From assembly GCA_046160725.1 (NCBI GenBank), contig JBJXHB010000534.1:1-5342 (forward strand): a DNA stretch of 5,342 nt, written 5' to 3'. This DNA comes from JBJXHB01 sp046160725 (GTDB lineage Bacteria > Pseudomonadota > Gammaproteobacteria > Burkholderiales > Burkholderiaceae_C). The notes beneath the pieces are model-generated. The model saw only the letters and a list, made by a program, of their open reading frames with translations. It made no database searches and was not told where the DNA came from. This document shows positions 1 to 5,342 of this stretch, in pieces; position 1 is the first letter of the stretch; each line of letters starts with the position of its first letter. Position numbers and translations under genes: made by a program.

Positions 1-2
1 CC

Positions 3-731
3 ATGAAATTCGTCGCTTTCGAGCGCAGTCTGCAGGGGACCGGAGCGAGCCGCCGCCTGCGCATCGCCGGCAAGGTGCCCGGCATCGTGTACGGGGCCGG
101 TGAGCCGCGCATGATCGAACTCGATCACAACGCGCTGTACTTCGCGCTCAAGAAAGAGGCCTTCCATGCCTCCGTGCTGGAAATGGAACTGGCCGGTGCC
201 GTCAGCAAAGTGCTGCTGCGCGACTTCCAGATGCATGCCTGGAAGCAGATGGTGATGCACGTCGACTTCCAGCGCGTGGACGACACCACCCGGGTGCACA
301 AGAAGATCCCGCTGCACTTCAGCGGCGAAGAGCATTCGCCCGCCGTCAAGACCGACAAGTGCCTTGTCAACCATGTCGCCAACGAGGTCGAGATCGAGTG
401 CCTGGCCATCGCGCTGCCAGAGTTCCTGGCGGTCGACCTCAGCCACCTGGTCAAGGGCCAGTCGCTGCATGTGTCCGACATCAAGGTGCCTGAGGGCGTC
501 AAGGTGGTCAAGCACGGCAAGCTGGACCCGGTGATCGTGGCCGTGACCCAACCGCGGGTCGAGGAAGAGGCAGCCGCAGACCCGGCCGCCGCTGCCGCCG
601 CGGCACCGGCCCCGGCCAAGGGTGGCAAGGCCGCACCGGCTGCCGGCAAGGCCGCCGCAGCGCCGGCGGGCAAGGCCGCCGCACCTGCCAAGGCCGCCGC
701 ACCGGCCAAGGACGACAAGAAGAAGAAGTAA
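3..731 (+). CDS. rplY: 50S ribosomal protein L25/general stress protein CTC, with long Ala/Pro/Lys tail
   Basis: Ribosomal protein L25 of the CTC type, which binds 5S rRNA in the large ribosomal subunit. The 242-residue product begins MKFVAFERSLQGTGASRRLR and continues with GKVPGIVYG, the usual N-terminal signature of the 5S-rRNA-binding beta-barrel domain (about residues 1-90). The C-terminal CTC domain follows (about 95-180, with DLPEF-like ALPEFLAVDLS and GVKVVKHGK). From about residue 186 the chain becomes low complexity: an acidic VEEE stretch, a poly-Ala run, then Lys-punctuated AAAPAK-type units ending in DDKKKK. This makes it longer than the roughly 200-215 residues I expect for betaproteobacterial CTC-type L25. 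The ATG lies at the window edge, so its ribosome binding site cannot be seen; the start is chosen because MKFVAFER is the familiar family N-terminus. It is followed by a hairpin and faces ald tail to tail. The family call is very secure; the function of the tail is unknown. Confidence 0.96.
   Translation: MKFVAFERSLQGTGASRRLRIAGKVPGIVYGAGEPRMIELDHNALYFALKKEAFHASVLEMELAGAVSKVLLRDFQMHAWKQMVMHVDFQRVDDTTRVHKKIPLHFSGEEHSPAVKTDKCLVNHVANEVEIECLAIALPEFLAVDLSHLVKGQSLHVSDIKVPEGVKVVKHGKLDPVIVAVTQPRVEEEAAADPAAAAAAAPAPAKGGKAAPAAGKAAAAPAGKAAAPAKAAAPAKDDKKKK
626..712 (+). repeat. Imperfect in-frame repeats encoding the L25 tail
   Basis: The motif caaggccgc recurs at about 626, 647, 671 and 689 (spacings 21, 24 and 18 bases, all multiples of three), with a diverged further unit near 706. 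It encodes GKAAPAA, GKAAAAPA, GKAAAPA, AKAAAPA-like units. Because every spacing keeps the frame, changes in copy number would alter only the tail length and not truncate the protein. This is a coding repeat, not a CRISPR or intergenic array. Confidence 0.75.
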
Positions 732-770
732 TGCGCCATCGGGCCGGGCCACAGGCTCGGCAGGTATGCC

Positions 771-797
771 AAGGGGCTCCTTCCGGAGCCCCTTTCT
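771..797 (+). terminator. Hairpin terminator between convergent rplY and ald
   Basis: A perfect 10-bp inverted repeat, aaggggctcc (771-780) and ggagcccctt (785-794), flanks a ttcc loop and is followed by tct. It lies 39 bases after the rplY stop and about 40 bases beyond the ald stop on the other strand, so it could serve both genes. The following T-run is short (cccctttct) on the + strand and there is essentially none on the - strand. Rho-independent termination is therefore more convincing for rplY than for ald. Confidence 0.75.
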
Positions 798-834
798 ACG
801 TTCGCGGTGCGCGCTGCGCGGCGCCGTTGGCCGA

Positions 835-1956
835 TCAGGCGGCGTCGATCACCTGCGCGGCCGGTACGTAGGCATGGCCCAGGTCCCGGGCCACCGGCGC
901 ACAGGTGACCTGCCCGAGCGCGACATTCAAGCCATTGCGCAGATGCGCGTCATCGCGCATGGCCTGCCGCCAGCCCTTGCCGGCCAGTGCCAACGCGGGG
1001 CCGATGGTGGCGTTGTTCAAGGCGAAGGTGGAGGTGCGCGCCACCGCGCCCGGCATGTTGGCCACGCAGTAGTGCACCACGCCGTCGACCAAGTAGGTCG
1101 GGTCGGCATGCGTCGTGGCATGGGATGTCTCGAAGCAGCCGCCCTGGTCGATGGCGACATCCACGACCACGGCGCCGGGCCTCATGCGGGTCACCATCGC
1201 TCGGGTGACCAGCTTTGGCGCCGCCGCACCGGGGATCAGGACGCCACCAATCACCAGGTCGGCCGCCAGCACCTGCTCCTCGACCGAGGCGCCGGTGGAG
1301 AACAGCGTGGTGATCCGGTTGCCGAACACCAGGTCCAGTTGCCGCAGCCGATCGACATTGCGGTCCAGCACCGTCACGCGCGCGCCCATGCCGACCGCGA
1401 CTTGCAAGGCATGGGTGCCGACGACGCCACCGCCCAGAATCACCACCTGTGCCGGCGCCACGCCAGGCACGCCGCCCAGCAGCACGCCCATGCCGCCCTT
1501 GCTCTTCTCCAGGTGCGCGGCGCCGGCCTGCACCGCCATGCGGCCCGCCACTTCGCTCATCGGCGCCAACAGCGGCAGGCCGCCGGCCGCATTGGTGATG
1601 GTCTCGTAGGCCACGCAGATGGCACCGCTGCGGATCAGGGCCGATGTCTGATCCGGATCCGGCGCCAGGTGCAGATAGGTGTAGAGGATCTGGCCCGGCC
1701 GCAGCATCGCGCACTCGCCGGGCTGCGGCTCCTTGACCTTCACGATCATCTCGGCGTCGGCAAAGATGTCGGCCGCGGCCTGCACAGTCTGCGCGCCCGC
1801 GGCGACGTACATCGCGTCGGTCAGACCGATCGATGCACCAGCGCCCTGCTCTACGCGCACCGAATGACCGGCCGAGACCAGCTCACGTACGCTGGCGGGT
1901 GTCAGTCCGACCCGGTACTCATGGTTCTTGATTTCCTTCGGCAGTCCGATGCGCAT
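835..1956 (-). CDS. ald: Alanine dehydrogenase (NAD-dependent)
   Basis: Catalyses reversible oxidative deamination of L-alanine to pyruvate and ammonia with NAD, a cytoplasmic step in alanine use or synthesis. The 373-residue length is normal for the family. It starts MRIGLPKEIKNHEYRVGLTP, with the substrate-binding Arg15, then Lys75 in KVKEP and catalytic His96 in TYLHLAPD, all at the positions numbered in characterised alanine dehydrogenases. The Rossmann loop GGGVVG is at 176-181, with an acidic Asp199 at the end of the second strand (VTVLDR). DVAIDQGG around 267-274 carries the catalytic Asp (Asp271), followed by HYCVANMPGAVARTST. The start is supported by AAGGGG (1968-1963 on this strand) six bases before ATG. 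It points toward rplY and diverges from pth, so it appears to be a single-gene unit. NAD(P) transhydrogenase subunit PntA is related, but the length and the conserved HYCVANMPGA favour Ald. Confidence 0.96.
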   Translation of the reverse strand: MRIGLPKEIKNHEYRVGLTPASVRELVSAGHSVRVEQGAGASIGLTDAMYVAAGAQTVQAAADIFADAEMIVKVKEPQPGECAMLRPGQILYTYLHLAPDPDQTSALIRSGAICVAYETITNAAGGLPLLAPMSEVAGRMAVQAGAAHLEKSKGGMGVLLGGVPGVAPAQVVILGGGVVGTHALQVAVGMGARVTVLDRNVDRLRQLDLVFGNRITTLFSTGASVEEQVLAADLVIGGVLIPGAAAPKLVTRAMVTRMRPGAVVVDVAIDQGGCFETSHATTHADPTYLVDGVVHYCVANMPGAVARTSTFALNNATIGPALALAGKGWRQAMRDDAHLRNGLNVALGQVTCAPVARDLGHAYVPAAQVIDAA

Positions 1957-2062
1957 GCTGTGCCCCTTCGAATGTGAGATGCACCGATTCTGGGCGCGTG
2001 GCGTGGTGCCAGTGACGATTCAGTCATGACGCCAGTCGCGGCGGGCCCGGATAATCCGCAGC
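1957..2062. other. Divergent ald/pth intergenic region
   Basis: These 106 bases separate two genes transcribed away from each other and must hold the promoters of both unless pth is read from further upstream. On the ald side I see the ribosome binding site AAGGGG, but no convincing -35/-10 pair. On the pth side there is a plausible sigma70 promoter, listed separately. Short imperfect symmetries such as tggc-gtggt-gcca (1999-2011) and tcatga (2024-2029) might be part of an operator, but they are too short to assign to a regulator. Confidence 0.5.
2026..2055 (+). promoter_or_regulatory. Candidate sigma70 promoter for pth
   Basis: A -10-like gataat (2050-2055, five of six to consensus) is preceded by a -35-like atgacg (2026-2031, four of six) with an 18-base spacer. 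The predicted transcription start about seven bases downstream of the -10 falls at about 2062, next to the pth ATG at 2063. No Shine-Dalgarno is visible before that ATG. The call rests on consensus matching only. Confidence 0.4.
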
Positions 2063-2698
2063 ATGATCCGCCTGCTGGTGGGGCTCGGCAACCCCGGGCC
2101 CGAATATGACGATACGCGCCACAACGCCGGGTTTGCCTGGCTGGACGCAGCCGCAGCTCGGTTGGGCGCCCGGCTGGTGTCCGATCGCAGCTATCGCGGC
2201 CATGTTGCTCGCGTGAACCGCGCAGCGGGTCCGTTGTGGCTGCTCAAGCCGCAGACCTACATGAACCTGTCCGGTCAGTCGGTGGCCGCGCTGGCGCGGT
2301 TCTTCAAGATCGAGCCCGGCGAAATCCTCGTGGCACATGACGAGCTTGACCTGCCGCCGGGCCAGATGCGACTCAAGCAGGGCGGGGGTGTCGCCGGACA
2401 CAACGGCCTGAAGGACATCCGGGCCCAGATCGGCAGTGCGGACTTCTGGCGGCTGCGCCTGGGCATCGGCCACCCCGGCGACCGCGCCGAGGTTGCGGAT
2501 TTCGTGCTGCGGCGGGCGCCCGCAGACGAGCGTGAGGCGCTGCAGTCCTGCGTCGACAAGGCGGTCCAGTCCCTGGACCTGATGCTGGACGGCGCCATGG
2601 ACCGCGCCATGATGGCGTTGCATGCACCGCCGCCGCGGCCGAAACCACCGCCCAAAGCCGAGACCAAGACCACAACGCCGGAGATCAAGACCCCATGA
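2063..2698 (+). CDS. pth: Peptidyl-tRNA hydrolase
   Basis: Hydrolyses the ester bond of peptidyl-tRNAs that drop off the ribosome, recycling tRNA in the cytoplasm; normally essential in bacteria. The 211-residue product opens with RLLVGLGNPGPEYDDTRHNAG, placing Asn10 and catalytic His20 exactly as in E. coli Pth. KPQTYMNLSG contains Asn68, and Asp93 sits in AHDELDLPPG. GGGVAGHNGLKDI contains Asn114. The chain is about 17 residues longer than the E. coli enzyme (194 residues): after MMALHAP it ends in a Pro/Lys/Thr-rich tail, about residues 188-211, that looks disordered. The ATG agrees with the family N-terminus, yet no Shine-Dalgarno is evident in front of it. Its TGA overlaps the next gene's ATG (ATGA), so the two are probably translationally coupled. 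In many betaproteobacteria pth lies close to rplY; here ald separates them. Confidence 0.97.
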   Translation: MIRLLVGLGNPGPEYDDTRHNAGFAWLDAAAARLGARLVSDRSYRGHVARVNRAAGPLWLLKPQTYMNLSGQSVAALARFFKIEPGEILVAHDELDLPPGQMRLKQGGGVAGHNGLKDIRAQIGSADFWRLRLGIGHPGDRAEVADFVLRRAPADEREALQSCVDKAVQSLDLMLDGAMDRAMMALHAPPPRPKPPPKAETKTTTPEIKTP

Positions 2699-3207
2699 CG
2701 CCCATTGCCGATGCTGACCACTGGTCCCTGGAAGCCTCCGGCTCGCCACTGGCTGGCCGCCGGCTGGCGCCGCGGACGTTGGCCTGGCTGCTGGCGGCGT
2801 TCGTCGCCTGCGCAGTGGCAGCACCGGCTGCGCCTCCGGCCAAGGTGTTCAAGTGCGGTCCAGATGGACGCACTTTTTCGCAGACACCCTGTCCGGCTGG
2901 ACAGGAAGTGCCGAGCACCGATACGCGCACGCCAGCCCAGCAGCGTGAGGCGGCGGCCATCGCGACGCGTGAGAAGGGCCTGGCCGAAGACCTGGCCCGC
3001 GAACGGCGCCAGCGCGAAAAGGCCGCTGTCGGCCAACGTGCGGTTGGCATCGGGCCGGATGCCGGTGCCCCTGTCGCCAAAGGCGCGGCCTCGGGGCCAG
3101 GCAAGGGCCAGGGCAAGGGCAGGCTGGGCAAGGCCTCCGCGCCGCAGGCCGATGGCGGCGCCCCTGTCTACCAGGCGCCGAAGCCAGCGCCCGTCAAGCA
3201 GCCGTAG
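2695..3207 (+). CDS. Small exported or membrane-anchored protein with DUF4124-like motif
   Basis: Function unknown. The 170-residue product has a hydrophobic segment at about residues 29-47 (LAWLLAAFVACAVAAPAAP) preceded by arginines, consistent with a signal peptide or N-terminal anchor, though the 28-residue leader is long for a signal peptide. Directly after it, residues 50-72 (KVFKCGPDGRTFSQTPCPAG) match the pattern of DUF4124 proteins: an aromatic-Lys-Cys, a D-G turn, then a T-P-C-P with a second Cys (Cys54 and Cys66). These could form a disulfide in the periplasm. Residues about 80-115 are charged and Ala/Glu/Arg/Gln-rich, likely helical or coiled coil. The rest is Gly/Lys/Pro/Ala-rich and probably disordered. 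Its ATG overlaps the pth stop by four bases; a ggag (2680-2683) eleven bases upstream is a usable if distant ribosome site. Its stop lies inside the 3' end of the convergent ferredoxin gene. Confidence 0.82.
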   Translation: MTPIADADHWSLEASGSPLAGRRLAPRTLAWLLAAFVACAVAAPAAPPAKVFKCGPDGRTFSQTPCPAGQEVPSTDTRTPAQQREAAAIATREKGLAEDLARERRQREKAAVGQRAVGIGPDAGAPVAKGAASGPGKGQGKGRLGKASAPQADGGAPVYQAPKPAPVKQP

Positions 3208-3469
3208 GCGGCAGGCCGGTGGTCTCGGCCGTCAATCGACGGTACTTGGCCATCAGCTGCTCGGCGCTTTCCACATGCTGCGGGTGCAGCGGTATGCATG
3301 CGACCGGGCACAAGGCCACGCACTGCGGCTCGTCGAAGTGTCCGACGCACTCGGTGCAGCGCTGTGGGTCGATGACGTAGTAGTCCGGGCCCATCGAGAT
3401 GGCTTGGTTCGGGCATGCCGGCTCGCAGACATCGCAATTGATGCACTCGTCGGTGATCATCAGGGCCAT
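3194..3469 (-). CDS. YfhL-type 2[4Fe-4S] ferredoxin
   Basis: A 91-residue low-potential electron carrier of the YfhL/Allochromatium ferredoxin type, binding two [4Fe-4S] clusters. It begins MALMITDECINCDVCEPACP, closely resembling E. coli YfhL. The first motif is Cys9-x2-Cys12-x2-Cys15-x3-Cys19-Pro. The second has the enlarged spacing typical of this group: Cys38-x2-Cys41-x8-Cys50-x3-Cys54-Pro. By analogy, Cys9/12/15/54 hold one cluster and Cys19/38/41/50 the other; Cys58 is an additional cysteine also seen in this family. A short helical C-terminal extension (HVESAEQLMAKYRRL) follows, also typical. It lies 35 bases downstream of coaD in the same direction, probably the last gene of that operon. 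The redox partner is not indicated by the context. Its last 14 bases overlap the convergent gene. Confidence 0.95.
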   Translation of the reverse strand: MALMITDECINCDVCEPACPNQAISMGPDYYVIDPQRCTECVGHFDEPQCVALCPVACIPLHPQHVESAEQLMAKYRRLTAETTGLPPTAA

Positions 3470-3504
3470 GGGTGCCCCATTCGCCGGCCCGCCACGCGGT
3501 GGAC

Positions 3505-4014
3505 TCAGGCGTCCTGCGGCGGCTGCGACACCCGGTCGCGCAGTCGGCTCAGCACTGAGGGCGCGACAAACTTCGACACGTCGCCGCCCAGGGTGGCGAT
3601 CTCGCGCACGAAGGTGCCGCTGACGAACTGAAACTGGTCCGACGGCGTCATGAACACCGTCTCCACATCCGGCATCAGCTGCCGGTTCATGCCCGCCATC
3701 TGGAACTCGTACTCGAAGTCAGTGACGGCGCGCAGGCCGCGCACGACCACGTGGCCGCCCAAGCCGACGACGAAATCGCGCAGCAGGCCGCGGAAGGCCA
3801 CCACTTCGACATTGCCGTAGGGCCGTGCCACCTCGGTGGCAATCTCGATGCGCTCGGCGATGGTGAACATCGTGCGCTTGTGGTGCCCTGCGGCGACGGC
3901 CAGCACCAGGCGGTCGAAAAGCGTCGAGGCACGACGCATCAGGTCCTCATGACCCAATGTCATCGGGTCGAAGGTTCCGGGGTAGACGGCAATCAGCGGC
4001 GATCGATGGGTCAT
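3505..4014 (-). CDS. coaD: Phosphopantetheine adenylyltransferase
   Basis: Transfers AMP from ATP to 4'-phosphopantetheine to give dephospho-CoA, the penultimate step of coenzyme A synthesis in the cytoplasm. The 169-residue product is a normal-length hexameric-type enzyme. It has the nucleotidyltransferase signature YPGTFDPMTLGH, with the TxGH His at residue 22 (His18 in E. coli). Lys46 in HHKRTMF corresponds to E. coli Lys42, and VRGLRAVTDFEYEFQ holds the ATP/substrate arginines 92 and 95. The late motif reads FVSGTFVREIA, where E. coli has ISSSLVKEVA; Gly/Thr here still permits the nucleotide contact and seems a lineage variant. The start is well defined: gggag lies six bases before the ATG, which overlaps the rsmD stop by one base (TGATG). 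Confidence 0.97.
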   Translation of the reverse strand: MTHRSPLIAVYPGTFDPMTLGHEDLMRRASTLFDRLVLAVAAGHHKRTMFTIAERIEIATEVARPYGNVEVVAFRGLLRDFVVGLGGHVVVRGLRAVTDFEYEFQMAGMNRQLMPDVETVFMTPSDQFQFVSGTFVREIATLGGDVSKFVAPSVLSRLRDRVSQPPQDA

Positions 4015-4658
4015 CAGGAACTCCCAGGCGCTGAATCAGTGTAGCTGCTGCATTGCAGCAACTGATAGTGAACCGCCCCGGCCCTGCCTTGCCGCCAAAG
4101 GGTCCAGCCGGGCGGCATCTCCCCCGCCCAGGCCGACGGCCCCTCGGCATACACAAAGCCCGATGTCGCCACCAGCGGCCAGGCCGCCGCCATGGCCGGC
4201 GCCAACAGCGGCAGGCTGAACGGTGGGTCCAGAAAGACGAGGTCGAACGATGTGGGCGGCGCGGCACGCATCCATCCCACCGCCTCAGCCTGCTGTACCG
4301 AAACCGTACTCGCGCAGCCCAGCTTGTCCACGCCCTGCCGAAGGACGGTGCAAAGCAGGCGCTCACGTTCAAGCATCGTGACGCTGGCCGCGCCACGCGA
4401 TGCCGCCTCCAAGCCAAGTGCCCCGCTGCCCGCAAATGCGTCCAGGACCCGCCAGCCGGTCAGGTCCTGGCCCAGCCAGTTGAACAGCGTCTCACGGACT
4501 CGGTCCGGCGTCGGCCGCAGGCCCGGTGTGTCGGCCACCGGCAGCAGCCGGCTGCGCCATTGGCCGCCGATGATGCGCACCTCGTGCGGAGCCGAGCCGG
4601 TGCCTGACGATGCCCGGGGCCGGCCCTGCGGTGACTTGCGTTGGCCGCCGGTCTTCAT
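4014..4658 (-). CDS. rsmD: 16S rRNA (guanine(966)-N2)-methyltransferase
   Basis: Uses S-adenosylmethionine to methylate N2 of G966 of 16S rRNA, acting on the assembling 30S subunit. The 214-residue product has, in order: a basic and Ser/Gly-rich N-terminal leader (about 1-25), the RNA-recognition segment VRIIGGQWRSRLLPV (27-41), LRPTPDRVRETLFNWL (47-62), the SAM-binding motif I VLDAFAGSGALGLEAASRGA (71-90), and catalytic motif DPPF (144-147, in FDLVFLDPPF). The leader makes it slightly longer than E. coli RsmD (about 198 residues). The ATG overlaps the hisF stop by four bases (ATGA) and has no clear Shine-Dalgarno, so translation is probably coupled to hisF. The stop overlaps the coaD start by one base. 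An rsmD-coaD pairing is common in bacteria. Confidence 0.96.
   Translation of the reverse strand: MKTGGQRKSPQGRPRASSGTGSAPHEVRIIGGQWRSRLLPVADTPGLRPTPDRVRETLFNWLGQDLTGWRVLDAFAGSGALGLEAASRGAASVTMLERERLLCTVLRQGVDKLGCASTVSVQQAEAVGWMRAAPPTSFDLVFLDPPFSLPLLAPAMAAAWPLVATSGFVYAEGPSAWAGEMPPGWTLWRQGRAGAVHYQLLQCSSYTDSAPGSS
4021..4025 (-). promoter_or_regulatory. Ribosome binding site of coaD inside rsmD
   Basis: gggag on the minus strand lies six bases upstream of the coaD ATG and within the last codons of rsmD. It fixes the coaD start and shows that coaD can recruit ribosomes itself besides reinitiating from the TGATG junction. Confidence 0.6.
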
Positions 4659-5342
4659 TGGCGAACCAGGATGCCGCGCTCGGCCATCAAGGCCTTGGCC
4701 TGGCCAACGGTGAACTCGCCATAGTGGAAGATGCTGGCCGCCAGCACGGCATCGGCACGACCGACCTGGATGCCGTCCGCCAGGTGTTGCAGCGTGCCCA
4801 CGCCGCCGGAGGCGATTACCGGCACGGGCACCGCGTCGCTGACCGCCCGGGTCAGTTCGAGGTCGAAACCGGCCTTGGTGCCATCACGGTCCATGCTGGT
4901 CAGCAAGATCTCGCCCGCCCCATTCGTGGCCATGCGGGAGGCCCAATCCACCGCATCGATGCCGGTGTTGCGGCGCCCGCCATGGGTGAACACATCCCAG
5001 CCTGCACCCCGCGCCGCCAGGTCATCGCCCTGGCGACGCTTGGCGTCGATGGCCACCACGATGCATTGCGCGCCATAGCGGTCCGAGGCGTCGCGTATTA
5101 CCTGTGGGTCGCCCACGGCGGCCGAGTTGAAGCTGACCTTGTCGGCGCCGGCATTCAGCAGCCGCCGCACGTCGGCCACCGTGCGCACGCCGCCGCCCAC
5201 GGTGAGCGGAATAAACACCTGGCTGGCCACCGCTTCGATCATGTGCAGGATCAAATCACGGCCATCGCTGGTGGCGGTAATGTCCAGAAAAGTCAGTTCG
5301 TCCGCGCCTTGCTGGTTGTAGCGTGCGGCAATTTCTACCGGA
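4655..5342 (-). CDS. hisF: Imidazole glycerol phosphate synthase cyclase subunit, 5'-truncated by window edge
   Basis: HisF pairs with the glutaminase HisH and converts PRFAR plus ammonia into imidazole glycerol phosphate and AICAR in histidine synthesis. The frame stays open to the window end, where translation reads PVEIAARYNQQGADELTFLD; about 32 N-terminal residues, including the first catalytic Asp (Asp11), lie outside. An apparent TTG start near 5254 is internal, since good family sequence precedes it. The visible 228 residues of the TIM barrel include DITATSDGRD, the phosphate-binding TVGGGVRT, AIDAKR with the second catalytic Asp (Asp130 equivalent, fragment residue 99), HGGRRNTGIDAVDW, GAGEILLTSMDRDGTKAGFD, and IASGGVGT near the C-terminus. 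The end ALMAERGILVRQ is a normal family terminus, so the gene is intact where visible. HisA is a relative, but DAKR and LTSMDRDGT fit HisF. Its stop overlaps the rsmD start. Confidence 0.96.
   Translation of the reverse strand, partial: PVEIAARYNQQGADELTFLDITATSDGRDLILHMIEAVASQVFIPLTVGGGVRTVADVRRLLNAGADKVSFNSAAVGDPQVIRDASDRYGAQCIVVAIDAKRRQGDDLAARGAGWDVFTHGGRRNTGIDAVDWASRMATNGAGEILLTSMDRDGTKAGFDLELTRAVSDAVPVPVIASGGVGTLQHLADGIQVGRADAVLAASIFHYGEFTVGQAKALMAERGILVRQ

Noticed and set aside
626..712. Regularly spaced short repeats that could suggest a CRISPR-like array
   Set aside because: Spacing is short and always a multiple of three, the repeats are inside an open rplY frame, and they encode a uniform Ala/Pro/Lys tail.
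125..772. Minus-strand open frame opposite rplY with an Ala-rich product
   Set aside because: The Ala/Gly-rich composition is the complement of the repetitive rplY tail; no family features and no ribosome site.
622..1977. A 451-codon open frame on the plus strand starting inside rplY and running antisense through all of ald
   Set aside because: It has no recognisable domain, is full of Arg, His, Gln and Gly as expected for an opposite-strand frame in GC-rich DNA, and covers a well-conserved ald gene. It is a shadow frame.
1994..2012. ctggcac on the minus strand upstream of ald, resembling the -24 half of a sigma54 promoter
   Set aside because: The -12 half does not match (cacgc rather than ttgca) and the nearest GC is one base out of the required spacing.
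3229..3242. Small hairpin ccgtc-aatc-gacgg just after the end of the pth-linked gene
   Set aside because: Only a 5-bp stem with no T-run, and it lies within ferredoxin coding sequence; not enough for a terminator.
5252..5254. TTG as a possible start codon of hisF
   Set aside because: Upstream in the same frame are clear HisF residues (PVEIAARYN, DITATSDGRD), so the true start lies beyond the window.
4053..5321. Several plus-strand open frames opposite rsmD and hisF
   Set aside because: All are Arg/Pro/Ser-rich opposite-strand frames over strongly supported genes, with no domain signal.

Overview
This window looks like an ordinary chromosomal housekeeping region from a GC-rich betaproteobacterium, most likely a member of the Burkholderiales. 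The lineage is an inference from high GC, strong G/C third-position bias, the CTC-type L25 N-terminus and a YfhL-type ferredoxin directly downstream of coaD. No lineage search was possible. Seven protein genes cover almost all of the sequence. I see no tRNA, rRNA, insertion sequence, CRISPR array, phage gene or defence system.

Layout from left to right. (1) rplY (ribosomal protein L25/CTC) is on the + strand and carries a long Ala/Pro/Lys repeat tail. (2) A short intergenic stretch with a perfect 10-bp hairpin lies between convergent rplY and ald. (3) ald (alanine dehydrogenase) is on the - strand, with key residues intact. (4) A 106-bp divergent intergenic region contains a sigma70-like promoter placed so that the pth transcript could be almost leaderless. 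(5) pth (peptidyl-tRNA hydrolase) is on the + strand and overlaps by 4 nt (ATGA) a small exported or membrane-anchored protein with a DUF4124-like Cys motif. (6) Converging on that pair from the right is a tightly packed minus-strand set, hisF (cut by the window edge) -> rsmD -> coaD -> fdx/yfhL, joined by a 4-nt overlap, a 1-nt overlap and a 35-bp gap.

Functionally, rplY, pth and rsmD all serve the translation machinery: a 5S rRNA-binding protein, peptidyl-tRNA recycling and 16S rRNA G966 methylation. coaD makes dephospho-CoA, hisF makes the imidazole ring of histidine and an AICAR by-product, ald interconverts alanine and pyruvate, and the ferredoxin is an electron carrier. The points worth a second look are local: the repeat tail of L25, ald sitting between rplY and pth, the possible leaderless start of pth, the 14-bp tail-to-tail overlap, and hisF being coupled to rsmD rather than to other his genes. 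I did not find evidence for a previously undescribed system.
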